64,000 nt of DNA from Corallococcus silvisoli. GTDB taxonomy: Bacteria > Myxococcota > Myxococcia > Myxococcales > Myxococcaceae. Positions 50,767-60,541 of this stretch are shown piece after piece. The notes under the pieces were generated by a model that did not search any database, was not told where the DNA came from, and was given only the letters and a program-made list of their open reading frames with translations. Position 1 is the first letter of the stretch, and each line of letters begins with the position of its first letter. The stretch lies in NCBI RefSeq assembly GCF_009909145.1, contig NZ_JAAAPJ010000020.1, forward strand, positions 90,832-154,831, given 5' to 3'. The position numbers and the translations under genes are program-made.

Positions 50767-53322
50767 TCAGCCCCGGTGGAGGTAGCCGCGGATCTCGTCC
50801 GCGAGCGGGTTCTTCCGGGGCAGCTCCGCCGCCGTGGCAGGGTCGCCCATGCGCAGCTTCTTGTCCTCTTCCACGAGGATTCGCTGATCCAGCAGGTACT
50901 CCACCGCGTTCTCGAGCGTCGTCTTCGCCAGCGACTCGGCGGCGGTGATGCGGCCGGCGTTGTACTCGCCGCGCCCCGTCTCCAGCGCCAGCTTGACGAA
51001 GGACTTGCGGTCGGTGGCCACGCCCGCGGCCACGTCGGGCAGCGTCATGGCCGCCAGCAGGTAGGCCTCCAGGAAGTCGCGCAAGAGGTCCGCGAGGAAC
51101 TCCAGGTCCGGCTGGGCGTGGGCCTCCGGTGCGCGCGTGAGCGTGTCGCCCTCCTGGATGACCAGGCCCATGCGCACGAGCCGCTCCACGCACTCGCCGA
51201 AGATGGTGTCGAAGGACGCGCCCACCCGGTAGATGAACTCCACCTTGAAGAGGCGCGACAGGAACAGCGCGCGGGCCTTCACGGTGTCGTAGGGCGCGGG
51301 CGTGCCCGCGAGCAGCGCGTTGGCCACCAGGCTGCGCGCGGCCACCAGGTTCATCAGCGTGTTCTTGTAGAAGGACATCTCCGGACGGCGCGAGTCCTCC
51401 ACCTGATAGCTGACCTCGCCTCGCGCCTCCTGCGTGCGCACCATCTCGTCGGAGATGAACTCACGCATCGCGTCCTGGATGGGGCCCAGCGTCTCCGGGT
51501 TGCTCGGCGCGTTGGCCAGCTCCTTGGACAGCCGCGCGCCGTCCTCGGAGGCGATGCGGCGCAAGAGGCTGATCCGGTCGGTGAGCTCGCGCTGGGTGAG
51601 GCCGCGCCGGCGGTGGGCCAGCAGCGACGCGCTCACCAGCGCATGCGGCGTGACGGTGGATACCTTGCTGATGCCGTACATCACGCGGTTGCCCAGCGCG
51701 CGGACCAGGCCCTTCTTCTGCTCGTCCGTCACCCCCTCCTGGGGCGACAGGCCACGCGCCTTCATGAACTCCACCAGCGACAGGGGCTCGTCGAAGGTGA
51801 GGTGGATGCGGCCGTAGCGCGCCGCCAGCACCTTGGGCGTGCTCAGCAGGGCCTTCAGGTCCTCCGGCTTCTTCTCGCCACCGGCCAGCTCCTTCGAATA
51901 GCTGCCGGACTCCACCACCTTCTCGTAGTCGATGGAGACGGGCACGAAGTAGAGGTCGTTGCGCGCGCCGTCCAGCACCGCCTCCACCTGCCACGTGAGC
52001 ATGCCCAGCTTGGGCGTGAGCAGCTTGCCCGTGCGCGAGCGTCCCCCCTCGGGGAAGAACTCCTGGTGGATGCCGTCGTGCACCAGCTTCTTGATGTACG
52101 CCTTGAAGGACGCGGCGTAGACCTTGTCGCCCTTGAACGAGCGGCGCAGGAAGAACGCGCCGCAGCGGCGGAACATCGGGCCCAGGGGCCAGAAGGACAG
52201 GTTCGCGCCCGCAGCCACCAGCGGCGCCGTGTAGCCCCGGTTCCAGAGCACCCAGCTCATCACCAGGTAGTCCACGTGACTCTTGTGGCTGGGGCAGAGC
52301 ACCACCGGGGCCTTGCCCGCCGCCTTGAGCGCGCGGTGCAGGCCCGCCTCGTCCACGCCGATGCCGTCGTAGATGCGGTTGAACACCCACTCCAGCACCG
52401 GCGCGATGAGGGCCAGCACGGAGGGGTTGGGCTTGGCCGCGATGGCCTCCAGGTTGCGCTTCGCCTCGCGCTGCACGCTCGCGGGCTTGCGGCCGGTGGC
52501 GGCGGCGTGCTCGTCCAGCACCTTGCGCAGCTGGCGGTCGCGCAGCGTCTCCTCGATGAGCCGGTCCGTGGGCTTCTGCGGCGGGCCGAACACCGCGCGC
52601 GTCTCCCGGGCCAGGTACACGTGCAGCGCGCTTCGCACCTTGCGCGCCAGCACCTCGTCGGTGGCCTGCGGGTTCTCCTCGATGAAGCGGCGCAGATCGA
52701 TGGGCTCTCCCACGCGGAACTGCGCGCGCTTGTAGTTGCGGAAGAACGCCACCATGGAGTGCACGAAGCCCGGCGCCTCGGGGCTGCCGAACACCACGTC
52801 CCGCCAGCCCGGCTTGAGCTTCGCGGCGCGCTTCTCCCAGACGAACAGCTCCGGCACCAGGAACACCGGCCGCTCGGAGCTGCGCGCCAGCCGCACCAGG
52901 GCGGGGAAGGGGTCCTCGCGCGTCTCCTTGCCGGAGGCGTGCAGGAGCGCCGTGCGGCGCAGGAACACCAGCCCGCTGCCGCCCTGCTCGCCGGCGTAGC
53001 GGAAGCGCTCCTCCACCGCGCCGCCCTGGGCCGTCTGGCGCCAGGGCCGGGTGAACCACGGCCGCAGGTTCACCACCGCGCGGATGGGCGGCATGGCCCG
53101 GCGGACCATCGCCCACGCGATGTAGAGGAAGTTGATCCAGGCGGTGGTGCGCATGACGTGCACCACGAAACCCCGGGCGCTGAGCGCACGCAGCTCGTTC
53201 TCGGCCTCGGGGGGGAAATGCACCCCGTCGAAGTACCGTGCCCCGAGCACCCGGGACATGGGACCGAATTCCTCCTTCAAGGCCTCTCCTTGCGTCACGG
53301 TCTGCGCCAGCGCGGTGTCCAC
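50767..53322 (-). CDS. plsB: Glycerol-3-phosphate acyltransferase PlsB-like
   Basis: 851 residues. The acyltransferase core shows CPSHKSHVDYL (H-x4-D), the following GANLSFWPLGP, and the glycerol-phosphate-binding FPEGGRSRTGK, with the V/P-rich fourth block (FVPVSIDYEKV) after it. The long N-terminal extension of about 330 residues and the C-terminal region match PlsB length. It acylates the sn-1 position at the start of phospholipid synthesis. GTG start at 53322, 14 bases after argS, so it is probably co-transcribed. Confidence 0.9.
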   Translation of the reverse strand: MDTALAQTVTQGEALKEEFGPMSRVLGARYFDGVHFPPEAENELRALSARGFVVHVMRTTAWINFLYIAWAMVRRAMPPIRAVVNLRPWFTRPWRQTAQGGAVEERFRYAGEQGGSGLVFLRRTALLHASGKETREDPFPALVRLARSSERPVFLVPELFVWEKRAAKLKPGWRDVVFGSPEAPGFVHSMVAFFRNYKRAQFRVGEPIDLRRFIEENPQATDEVLARKVRSALHVYLARETRAVFGPPQKPTDRLIEETLRDRQLRKVLDEHAAATGRKPASVQREAKRNLEAIAAKPNPSVLALIAPVLEWVFNRIYDGIGVDEAGLHRALKAAGKAPVVLCPSHKSHVDYLVMSWVLWNRGYTAPLVAAGANLSFWPLGPMFRRCGAFFLRRSFKGDKVYAASFKAYIKKLVHDGIHQEFFPEGGRSRTGKLLTPKLGMLTWQVEAVLDGARNDLYFVPVSIDYEKVVESGSYSKELAGGEKKPEDLKALLSTPKVLAARYGRIHLTFDEPLSLVEFMKARGLSPQEGVTDEQKKGLVRALGNRVMYGISKVSTVTPHALVSASLLAHRRRGLTQRELTDRISLLRRIASEDGARLSKELANAPSNPETLGPIQDAMREFISDEMVRTQEARGEVSYQVEDSRRPEMSFYKNTLMNLVAARSLVANALLAGTPAPYDTVKARALFLSRLFKVEFIYRVGASFDTIFGECVERLVRMGLVIQEGDTLTRAPEAHAQPDLEFLADLLRDFLEAYLLAAMTLPDVAAGVATDRKSFVKLALETGRGEYNAGRITAAESLAKTTLENAVEYLLDQRILVEEDKKLRMGDPATAAELPRKNPLADEIRGYLHRG

Positions 53323-53336
53323 GGCAGCCCCCCAGG

Positions 53337-55058
53337 CTACATGTTTTCCGGCGTCGGGATCCCGAGCAGTGTCAGGCCCGCGGCCAGGGTGATGCGCGTC
53401 GCGTCCGTGAGGGCCAGGCGGGCCGCGCGCACTGCGTCATTCCCCTCCACGAGGATGCGCTTCTCCTTCTCCTTGTTTCCGGCCGTGTAGTAGCGGCTGT
53501 ACGCCGACGCCACGTCCAGCAGCAGGCGCGCGACCAGGCTGGGCTCGTACTGCTCCGCCGCCGCCTTCACCACGTCTGGCAGCCGCGTCAGCTCACGCAC
53601 CAGGGCCTGCTCCTCCGGAAGGGTCAGCAGCGCGGGATCATAGCTCGCCGGCACGCCGCCGCCCTTGCGCAGCACGTTGGCGCTCCGGGCGTGCGCGTAC
53701 TGGAGGTACGGGCCGGTGTGCCCCTCCAGGCTCGTCACCTCGTCCCAGTCGAAGGTGTAGTCGCTGGCGCGGTTGTGCTTCAGGTCGCCGAAGACGATGG
53801 CGCCCAGGCCGATCTGCTCCGACAGCGCGTCGGCGTCAGCCGTCTCCAGGTTGCCCTGGGCGATGTTCTCCTTCACGCGCTCGAGCACGCGCTCCTTCGC
53901 CTCGTCCAGGACCTGCGACAGCTCCACCACTTGGCCCTTGCGCGTGCTCATGCCGTGGATGCGGCCGAACGGCACGTGGATGCACCGGTCCGCCCACGGC
54001 TGCCCCATCTCCTTCAGGGTGCGGAACACCTGCCGGAAGTGCAGCGCCTGGTCCTGCGCGACGACGTAGAGCGACTTGTCGAAGTTGAAGCGCGCGTGGC
54101 GGTCCTCGGCGGCGGCCAGGTCGCGCGTGGCGTAGAGCGTGCTGCCATCGTTCTTCTTGAGGAGCACGGGCGGCTCCCCGTCCGCGTAGGGCATGTCCAC
54201 GATGAGCGCGCCCTGGGACTCCTTCACGCCGGGCTTCTGGGCGATCTGCTCGATGACCGCGTCCATCCGCCCCTGGTAGCGGCTCTCGCCTTCGATGTGC
54301 TCGAAGTCGATGCCCATGCGCGCGTACACGTGCTTGAAGCCCTTGAGGCTCGTCTCGCGGAACTGGTTCCAGAGCTTCATCGCCTCCGGCTCGCCTGCCT
54401 CCATGCGGCGGAAGAACTCGCGGGCCTTCTCGTCGAAGGCGGGGTCTTCCCCGGCGCGCTTGTTGGCCTGGACGTAGACCTGGACCAGGTGCGCCATGTC
54501 GTCGATGCGCGCCGGATCGCCGTACTCCTGGAAGCCCACGGCCACGAGGCCGAACTGCTTGCCCCAGTCACCCAGGTAGTTGATGCCCTCCACGCGCCAG
54601 CCCAGCGCGCGGTAGAGGTTCGCGATGCAGTGGCCCAGGAACGTGGTGCGGATGTGGTGGAAGCCAATGGGCTTGGCGATGTTGGGCGACGAGTAGTCGA
54701 TGACCACCGTCTTGCCCTTGCCGTCCTCCGCGTCGCTGCCATACGCGACGCCCGCGAGGCGCACGCTGTCGATGACCTCCTGGGTGAAGGGGAGGGGAAG
54801 GAAGCGCGCGTTGACGTACGGGCCGACGGCCTTCACCTCCAGGCCGGGCACCTGGATCGTCTGCGCGAGCGACGCGGCGATGGCGGGCGGCGCCTTCTTC
54901 TGCGCCTTGGCGAGGGGGAAGGTGGCGAAGCTCAGGTCGCCGTGCGCGGGGTCCGCGGGCTTGACCTGGGGCTCGATGTCAGCGGCGGGGACACCCAGGG
55001 CCCCGGCCAGGGCCTGGGCGAACGCTGCGCGGTAGCGGGAATAGACGGATGTGCTCAT
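53337..55058 (-). CDS. argS: Arginyl-tRNA synthetase
   Basis: 573 residues. The N-terminal Add-1 domain is followed by the class I catalytic core: SSPNIAKPIGFHHIRTT holds the HIGH-type signature, GDWGKQFG follows, and GMSTRKGQVV is the KMSKS-type loop. The C-terminal anticodon-binding helices (YTAGNKEKE; LLGIPTPENM end) are as in the family. It charges tRNA-Arg in the cytoplasm. Confidence 0.96.
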   Translation of the reverse strand: MSTSVYSRYRAAFAQALAGALGVPAADIEPQVKPADPAHGDLSFATFPLAKAQKKAPPAIAASLAQTIQVPGLEVKAVGPYVNARFLPLPFTQEVIDSVRLAGVAYGSDAEDGKGKTVVIDYSSPNIAKPIGFHHIRTTFLGHCIANLYRALGWRVEGINYLGDWGKQFGLVAVGFQEYGDPARIDDMAHLVQVYVQANKRAGEDPAFDEKAREFFRRMEAGEPEAMKLWNQFRETSLKGFKHVYARMGIDFEHIEGESRYQGRMDAVIEQIAQKPGVKESQGALIVDMPYADGEPPVLLKKNDGSTLYATRDLAAAEDRHARFNFDKSLYVVAQDQALHFRQVFRTLKEMGQPWADRCIHVPFGRIHGMSTRKGQVVELSQVLDEAKERVLERVKENIAQGNLETADADALSEQIGLGAIVFGDLKHNRASDYTFDWDEVTSLEGHTGPYLQYAHARSANVLRKGGGVPASYDPALLTLPEEQALVRELTRLPDVVKAAAEQYEPSLVARLLLDVASAYSRYYTAGNKEKEKRILVEGNDAVRAARLALTDATRITLAAGLTLLGIPTPENM

Positions 55059-55133
55059 GGACCGCGCGGATACTAGCCAAGGCGGGGCATCTTCCGGCCA
55101 CCTCTTCTGCGCGGAAGGTGCTCGGGGCGCCGT

Positions 55134-56852
55134 TCAGGGCACCGCGGGGCCGCGGCTCTTGGGGCGCACCACCGAGGCCACGGTGTCCAGCAGCTTGGGC
55201 AGCTTCAGCGGCTTTTCGAAGTAGCCGTCGATGCGGTCCGGCCCTTCACCCGAGGTGAGGGACGCGACATCGCTGGCCCCGGAGATGATGTAGACGACCA
55301 CGTCCGCCAGGGACTCCGTGGTGCGGATGTAGTGGAGCACGGACCGGCCGTCCTCGCCGGAAAGCCGCAGGTCCAGCAGCACCATGGCCGGCCGGATGTG
55401 GGACAGGATGGAGCGTGCCTCGGCGGCGCCGGACGTGGCCATCACCCGGTAGCCCTCCTGTTCCAGCACCTGCTCCAGCACCTCGCGGCAGTCCACGTCG
55501 TCCTCCACCAGGAGGATGCCGCCCGCCTTGGGCGCGGCCTGGTTGATGTCCGGGGCGCTCACCGCGCTCGCGAACAGGGGCAGGACGATCTGGAAGGTGC
55601 TGCCCTCGCCCAGGATGCTGGAGGCGTCCACGCGGCCGCCGTGCAGGGCGACGATCTTCGCGACCAGGGGCAGGCCCAGGCCCGCGCCGGGGGGGCGCGG
55701 CATGCCCGGCTGCGCGCGGTAGAACGAGTCGAAGACGTGCTCCAGCGCCTCGGCCGTCATGCCCTGGCCGGAGTCCTTCACGGTCAGGGTGCCCAGGCCC
55801 TCGCTGGAGGCGACACTCACCTCGACGACGTCGTCCGTCTCGCTGTGGTGGATGCCGTTCTCGACGAGGTTGTGGATGGCCTCGGAGATGCGCTCGCGGT
55901 CGCCCCGGACGAACACCTCCGGACAGGGCGGGATCACCACGCGCACGCGGCTGTGCTCGGCGACCGCGCCCAGCCCCCGCACCACCTCTTCCGCCACGGC
56001 CTTGAGGCCGAAGGGGCGCTGGTTGAGCTGCATCTTCCCGGATGAGAGCCGGGACATCAGCACCAGGTCGTTCACCTGCTGGAGGAGCCGGTCCGCGTTG
56101 CGATCGCAGATCTGCACCGCGCGGCGCTGTCCGTCCGTCAGCGTGCCCAGCTTCTCCCGGCCCAGCATGGCCAGGTAGGCCTTGATGGTGGTGAGCGGGT
56201 TCTTCAGGTCATGGGACACATTGCCGAGCAGCTCCTCGCGGTTCTGCTCCAGGCTCTTGAGCCCCGCGATGGCCGTCTGCAGGTCCTTGTTGCGCCGGGC
56301 GCTGTCGTCGCGCAGCCGGGCCACCTCGTAGGCGGCGGTGAGCTGCGACGCCAGCGACTGCATCAGGACGTCGGACGCCTTCCTCCGGGCCCCCAGCACC
56401 ACGAGCACGCCCGTCACGCCCTGCGGCCCCTCCAGGGGCACGGCGACAGTGTCGTCCTCGCGCAGGAGCACCTTGTCGGTGAAACACCGGCCCACCACGC
56501 CCTCACCGGGGACGGCGGCGGTGACGCGCTCGTCGTAGCGGCCCCGCACGTGCTCCACATGCAGCTGGTTGCGCGACGGGAAGTGGCGCGCGACGTAGCA
56601 GACCTTCGGCTTGAGCAGCGCGTGGAGCGTCTGGAGCTGGGCGCGCAGGGCCTCCGTGGGGCCCGCGTTGTCGGTGAGCTGGCGACCCATCTCCAGCAGG
56701 GCCTGCGCGGCCGCGTCCGTGTCCACGGGAGGCGGGGGCTTCACCGCTCGTTTCGGCGGGGCCTTCTTCACGGTGGTGGCGGGGCGCAGCGGGACGACCT
56801 CTGCGAGCTGCGGACCCTTCTTCTTCGATGGCACGCGTGAATCCTGCTTCAT
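55134..56852 (-). CDS. Hybrid histidine kinase: GAF-HisKA-HATPase-REC
   Basis: 572 residues and soluble. A basic/Pro N-terminus leads to a GAF-like sensor (about 60-190), then HisKA with NVSHDLKNPL near 230, HATPase with N box HNLVENGIHHS, G1 DSGQGM and G2 GAGLGLPL, and a C-terminal receiver: VEDD (acid pair), LLDLRLSG (phospho-acceptor Asp) and the late Lys in FEKPL. It should autophosphorylate and pass phosphate to its own receiver, with an unlinked output partner. Start ATG 56852; divergent or unlinked to its neighbours. Confidence 0.91.
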   Translation of the reverse strand: MKQDSRVPSKKKGPQLAEVVPLRPATTVKKAPPKRAVKPPPPVDTDAAAQALLEMGRQLTDNAGPTEALRAQLQTLHALLKPKVCYVARHFPSRNQLHVEHVRGRYDERVTAAVPGEGVVGRCFTDKVLLREDDTVAVPLEGPQGVTGVLVVLGARRKASDVLMQSLASQLTAAYEVARLRDDSARRNKDLQTAIAGLKSLEQNREELLGNVSHDLKNPLTTIKAYLAMLGREKLGTLTDGQRRAVQICDRNADRLLQQVNDLVLMSRLSSGKMQLNQRPFGLKAVAEEVVRGLGAVAEHSRVRVVIPPCPEVFVRGDRERISEAIHNLVENGIHHSETDDVVEVSVASSEGLGTLTVKDSGQGMTAEALEHVFDSFYRAQPGMPRPPGAGLGLPLVAKIVALHGGRVDASSILGEGSTFQIVLPLFASAVSAPDINQAAPKAGGILLVEDDVDCREVLEQVLEQEGYRVMATSGAAEARSILSHIRPAMVLLDLRLSGEDGRSVLHYIRTTESLADVVVYIISGASDVASLTSGEGPDRIDGYFEKPLKLPKLLDTVASVVRPKSRGPAVP

Positions 56853-56995
56853 GTCTCACGTGGGAGGGAACCGCACCGAAGCCAGGCGTCCTCCGCCGAC
56901 CGGGCCCGTGTCATCTGCCCGACAGCCTTCCATCCCCCCATGCCCGGCGGCCTGCTTCCCGCCGGGGCTTGAATCCAAGGACTTCTGGATTTGCT

Positions 56996-57724
56996 TCAGG
57001 GCCGGCGCTGGATTCGGCCGTCCTTGTCCAGGCTGTAGGGATCCACGAGGGCGGCCTGCACCTTCTCCTGGAAGCCCTGCACCACGAAGCCGCTCTCCGC
57101 CAGGGCGCCCAGCGCCGCCGTCTGCACGCGGCGCGCGGTCTCCTCGGAAGTGAGCAGCTTGAGCAGGGGCTCGCGCGCCGGCTCGTGCTTCAGGGGGCCC
57201 AGGACGTTGATGGCGGCGATCTTCACGTCGTCGGACATGTCCTCCAGGAAGGGGAGGACGGCCGGGGCCACGCGCGGATCCTGCTTGCCCAGCACGTGGT
57301 GGAGCAGGACGACCTTCTTCTCCGGGTCGCGCGTGTAGCGGGAAGACAGGTGTTGGAGCGTGTCGGCGATGACGCCCATCAGCGCGTCCTCGGGCAGCAG
57401 CTCCTGCAGGATGCGCAGCGCCCAGGAGGTGGCCTGATCGCCCTGCTTGAGGAAGGCGCTCACCGGCGCGACGGCATCCTGGCCGAAGTGCTTGATGAGC
57501 TCGTAGGTGTGCTCCTTCTCATCCGCGTCGGTGGTGAGCGGGTCCACGGTGATGGTGAACCGGCTGAGCAGCACCGTGACGGCCTCGGGGTACTTCATCT
57601 CCCCCAGCTGCTGAAGGGCCTTCTGCCGCGTGGATGGCTCCCCGTACTTCTGGGTCACCTTGGACTTGAGCTTGAGGGCTTTTTCGGGGCCCGAGCCGCC
57701 CGTGAGGAAATCGAAGAGACCCAT
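56996..57724 (-). CDS. HEAT-repeat protein
   Basis: 242 residues, all helical, with repeating HEAT/ARM-type units (e.g. REPLLKLLTSEETARRVQTAA and APAVLPFLEDMSDDVKIAAIN). The N-terminal MGLFDFL and SGPEKALKLKSKVTQKYG are not typical of enzymes. Probably a scaffold or protein-protein adaptor; the partner is unknown. It is separated by 80 bases from dnaJ on the same strand. Confidence 0.82.
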   Translation of the reverse strand: MGLFDFLTGGSGPEKALKLKSKVTQKYGEPSTRQKALQQLGEMKYPEAVTVLLSRFTITVDPLTTDADEKEHTYELIKHFGQDAVAPVSAFLKQGDQATSWALRILQELLPEDALMGVIADTLQHLSSRYTRDPEKKVVLLHHVLGKQDPRVAPAVLPFLEDMSDDVKIAAINVLGPLKHEPAREPLLKLLTSEETARRVQTAALGALAESGFVVQGFQEKVQAALVDPYSLDKDGRIQRRP

Positions 57725-57804
57725 AGGTACGTACCCGCTCCGGATTCGGAAGGTGGAGGCGCCATGTAGGACGGTGCGCCTTCGAGGACAAGTGGCAACG
57801 ACAA

Positions 57805-58995
57805 CTACAACGTCAGCTCCCGGCGCACGTCGCCCCGGTAGCCACGAGACAACGTTTCCGCGGCGGCTCGGACCTCGTCGGTGGCCTCCTCGGGGACCTT
57901 GACCTGGAGGAGCAGGTACATGTCGCCCGGTGTTCCTCCCCGGAGCGACGGCACGCCGCGCCCCTTGAGCCGCATCTTCCGACCGGACTGCGAACCCGGG
58001 GGCACCTTCAGCGTCACCTCGCCCTGGAACGTGGGCACGCGCACCTCGCCGCCCAGCATCGCCTCCGCCACCGTCACCGGCAGGTCCAGGTAGAGGTCAT
58101 CGCCTTCGCGGCGCACCAGCGGGTGCTCGGCCACCTCCGTCTCGATGTAGAGGTCCCCGGGAGGGCCGCCATGGACGCCCGCCGCGCCCTGACCGGCCAG
58201 CCGCACCTTGGAGCCCGTCAGCACGCCCGCCGGGATCTTCACCGTCAGCCGGGTCGTCTCTTCCTTGATGCCGCTGCCGCCACACTGGGGGCAGGGCTCT
58301 GGTGCCTTCCCACTGCCCCGGCAGGTGGGGCACACGCCCGAGCCACCGAACACGGCCCCGCCTCGCCGCGAACGGCCCGTGCCGTTGCAGGTGGGGCACG
58401 TCACCAGCTTCCCGGTGTTGCCCTCGCCATGGCACCGCGAGCAGCGGCCCGGGCGCTGGAGGGAGAGGGTGCGCTCGGTGCCGGAGACGGCCTCCGCCAG
58501 GGAGATCTGCACGCGGGTCGTGAGGTCGTCGCCCCGCTCGGCCGCAGTCGCCCGGCTGCCGCCCCGACCCCGGCCGAAGAGGTCGTTGATGTCGAAGCCG
58601 CCGGCGCCCCCACCGCCGCCGCCCCCGCCCGAGCGCCCGAAGATGTCGTTGAAGAGGTCCCCCAGGTCCACGCCCTCGGTGCTGAAGGGGATGCCACCGC
58701 CCCCACTCCCGCCGGCTGCCTGGGCCGCGCGGTACTGGCGGTAGGCCGCGGCCTTCTTCTCGTCGAAGCCGATCTTCTCCGCGTCCTCGCCGAACTCGTC
58801 GTAGAGGGCGCGCTTCTTCGGGTCGCCCAGCACTTCGAAGGCGGTGTTGACGCGCTTGAACTTCTCCTCCGCTCCCTTGTCTCCGGGGTTGACGTCCGGG
58901 TGGTGCTGGCGTGCCAGCTTCCGGAAGGCCTTCTTGAGCTCGTCCGCGGAGGCTGTCCGTGGCACGCCCAGAATCTGGTAGTAGTCGTCCGCCAT
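57805..58995 (-). CDS. dnaJ: Chaperone DnaJ
   Basis: 396 residues with the full type-I layout: a J domain with HPD (HHPDVN), a long Gly/Phe region with a run of nine or so Gly, a zinc finger of four CxxCxGxG units (CSRCHGEG, CPTCNGTG, CPTCRGSG, CPQCGGSG) and the C-terminal substrate domains. ATG 58995 (ADDYYQILGV) is the conserved start; the frame is open upstream without a start context. It stimulates DnaK. No dnaK or grpE is adjacent and no CIRCE was seen. Confidence 0.95.
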   Translation of the reverse strand: MADDYYQILGVPRTASADELKKAFRKLARQHHPDVNPGDKGAEEKFKRVNTAFEVLGDPKKRALYDEFGEDAEKIGFDEKKAAAYRQYRAAQAAGGSGGGGIPFSTEGVDLGDLFNDIFGRSGGGGGGGGAGGFDINDLFGRGRGGSRATAAERGDDLTTRVQISLAEAVSGTERTLSLQRPGRCSRCHGEGNTGKLVTCPTCNGTGRSRRGGAVFGGSGVCPTCRGSGKAPEPCPQCGGSGIKEETTRLTVKIPAGVLTGSKVRLAGQGAAGVHGGPPGDLYIETEVAEHPLVRREGDDLYLDLPVTVAEAMLGGEVRVPTFQGEVTLKVPPGSQSGRKMRLKGRGVPSLRGGTPGDMYLLLQVKVPEEATDEVRAAAETLSRGYRGDVRRELTL

Positions 58996-59102
58996 AGGTT
59001 TTTTGCCGTGCAGTACCCGACAAGGAAGAACGTAACCAGCGGGGCGGTGAGCGCCAGCATGGGATGTCGGGACAGGGCCGCGATGGTTACAGTCGCCGGA
59101 AG

Positions 59103-59828
59103 ATGAGGAAGGCCATGCCAGCACCGCGCGCCCGCCGGGCGGCCCCCTTATGGCTGATGTACGGGCTGCTGGGCACCTCCTTCGGGGCCGGCAGGGCCGC
59201 TCAGCCCCTGGTCCCCTCCACCGTGGAAGAGGGCCGGATGATGGACCGCGTCGTGGCGGTCATCGAGGGCCAGGTCCTCACCCAGAGCGAACTGGAGATG
59301 GAGGCGCGGGTGGCGCTGATCCAGCGGGGCGCCGTCCAGGCCGCCGCCCTGCCGCTGGACGAGCAGACGCTCCAGGGAGCCCTGGAGCTGTCCATCAACC
59401 AGCGCCTCCAGGTCCTCAGCGCGGACCGGCTCCAGGCCTTTCCGGCCGAACCCGCGGAGGTGGAGGCTCGCCTGGACGCGTTCCGGGCGCGGCTGGGAGG
59501 GGAGGCGGGGCTCCAGCGTTTCCTGACCCGGCATGACGTGAGGCGCGACGCGCTCCTGGGCGTGCTGGCACGCGGACTCCGGGCGGAGCGAATCCTGGAC
59601 AGCCGGGTTCGGTTGAAGGCACAGGTGAGCGAGGCGGAGGTGCGCCACCATTATGACGCGCACCGGGACCTGTACCCCGGTGAGTTCGACCAGGCGGCGC
59701 GCACGGCGATCCGCGAGGAGCTGGTCCGGGCGCGATATGGCACGCTGGCGGCCCAGGCCCTGGCTGAAGTACGCAAGTCGGCGCAGGTGCGGCGGGTGGC
59801 GCCCTTCGCGCGGGAGGCACGGCGATGA
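59103..59828 (+). CDS. SurA-N-like periplasmic protein (PPIase domain absent)
   Basis: 241 residues. A basic N-terminus and hydrophobic stretch (about 12-28) form a signal peptide. The remainder resembles the SurA N-terminal chaperone domain: VAVIEGQVLTQSELEMEAR and the AxxxxINxxL region (ALELSINQRLQVLSADR). The parvulin PPIase domains of full SurA are missing. It could help outer-membrane protein folding. ATG 59103 chosen; ATG 59115 and an upstream frame to 59064 are alternatives. It overlaps rimI by 4 bases. Confidence 0.78.
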   Translation: MRKAMPAPRARRAAPLWLMYGLLGTSFGAGRAAQPLVPSTVEEGRMMDRVVAVIEGQVLTQSELEMEARVALIQRGAVQAAALPLDEQTLQGALELSINQRLQVLSADRLQAFPAEPAEVEARLDAFRARLGGEAGLQRFLTRHDVRRDALLGVLARGLRAERILDSRVRLKAQVSEAEVRHHYDAHRDLYPGEFDQAARTAIREELVRARYGTLAAQALAEVRKSAQVRRVAPFAREARR

Positions 59829-60319
59829 GACGGCTGCGGGAGGACGGGACTCCCGAAAAGGCGCAGGGTTTCGTCATCCGGCAGATGACCCTGGACGACA
59901 TGCCGGCGGTGATGGCGCTGGAGAAGGCGTCCTTCAAGAACCCCTGGTCCACGGAGCTGCTCGGACGCGAGCTCCAGCACGACTGGTCCACCATCCTCCT
60001 GGTGGAGGAGCCGCTGCCCGAGGGCGGCGTGGCCCTCCTGGGGCTCGCCATCTTCTGGATCGTCCACGACGAGGTCCATGTCCTCAACGTCGCCACCGCC
60101 CCGGTCCATCGCCGGCGGGGCGTCGCCCGCACCGTGATGGAGGAGGTCCTGCGCCGGGGCGTCGCGCGCCGCTGCTCCCTGGCCACCCTGGAGGTGCGCC
60201 GGGGCAACGAGTCCGCCCTCAACCTCTACCGCTCGCTGGGCTTCCGGCCTGTCGGAGTCCGCCCGAACTACTACGCGGACGAGGGCGAGGACGCGATCGT
60301 GATGGTCCTCGACTTCTAG
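59825..60319 (+). CDS. rimI: Ribosomal protein S18 alanine N-acetyltransferase RimI-like (GNAT)
   Basis: 164 residues of the GNAT fold: MALEKASFKNPWST at the RimI-type start, the acetyl-CoA loop VAPVHRRRGVARTVM (read as ATAPVHRRRGVAR), then LEVRRGNESALNLYRSLGF and VGVRPNYY. RimI acetylates S18 or other N-termini. ATGA overlap with the SurA-N-like gene. Confidence 0.9.
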   Translation: MRRLREDGTPEKAQGFVIRQMTLDDMPAVMALEKASFKNPWSTELLGRELQHDWSTILLVEEPLPEGGVALLGLAIFWIVHDEVHVLNVATAPVHRRRGVARTVMEEVLRRGVARRCSLATLEVRRGNESALNLYRSLGFRPVGVRPNYYADEGEDAIVMVLDF

Positions 60320-60429
60320 GGGCGTAAGGGAGTAGAGCGTCCGACCGTCGTCGCAGTCCCAGGTTTTTCGGGTGTCGGGGAAATACGCCCGGGTCCTCTG
60401 GCCGGTTCAGGCCCAGGGGCAGGCCATGC

Positions 60430-60457
60430 TTGACACCCGGGGGGCCCTCCCTATACT
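60430..60457 (+). promoter_or_regulatory. Sigma-70 promoter of the str operon
   Basis: A perfect TTGACA (60430-60435), a 16-base spacer and TATACT (60452-60457). It lies about 85 bases before rpsL and is the strongest housekeeping promoter visible in the window. Confidence 0.8.
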
Positions 60458-60541
60458 CGCGGGCCTTTTGTGTAGCCTGTAGGTAGATATGCTCCGCATT
60501 CGTGTAGCCGGACGCGGGGTTCCCACGAAGAAGAGGTTTCA

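Noticed and set aside
50032..53490. 1152-codon plus-strand frame over the CPBP, plsB and argS genes
   Set aside because: Covers three real genes on the other strand and shows only shadow composition.
58123..59106. Plus-strand frame across dnaJ
   Set aside because: Antisense to conserved DnaJ zinc-finger codons; no domain.
60460..60541. Possible tRNA or leader RNA between the str promoter and rpsL
   Set aside because: No cloverleaf, no T-loop motif, and length is that of an ordinary leader.
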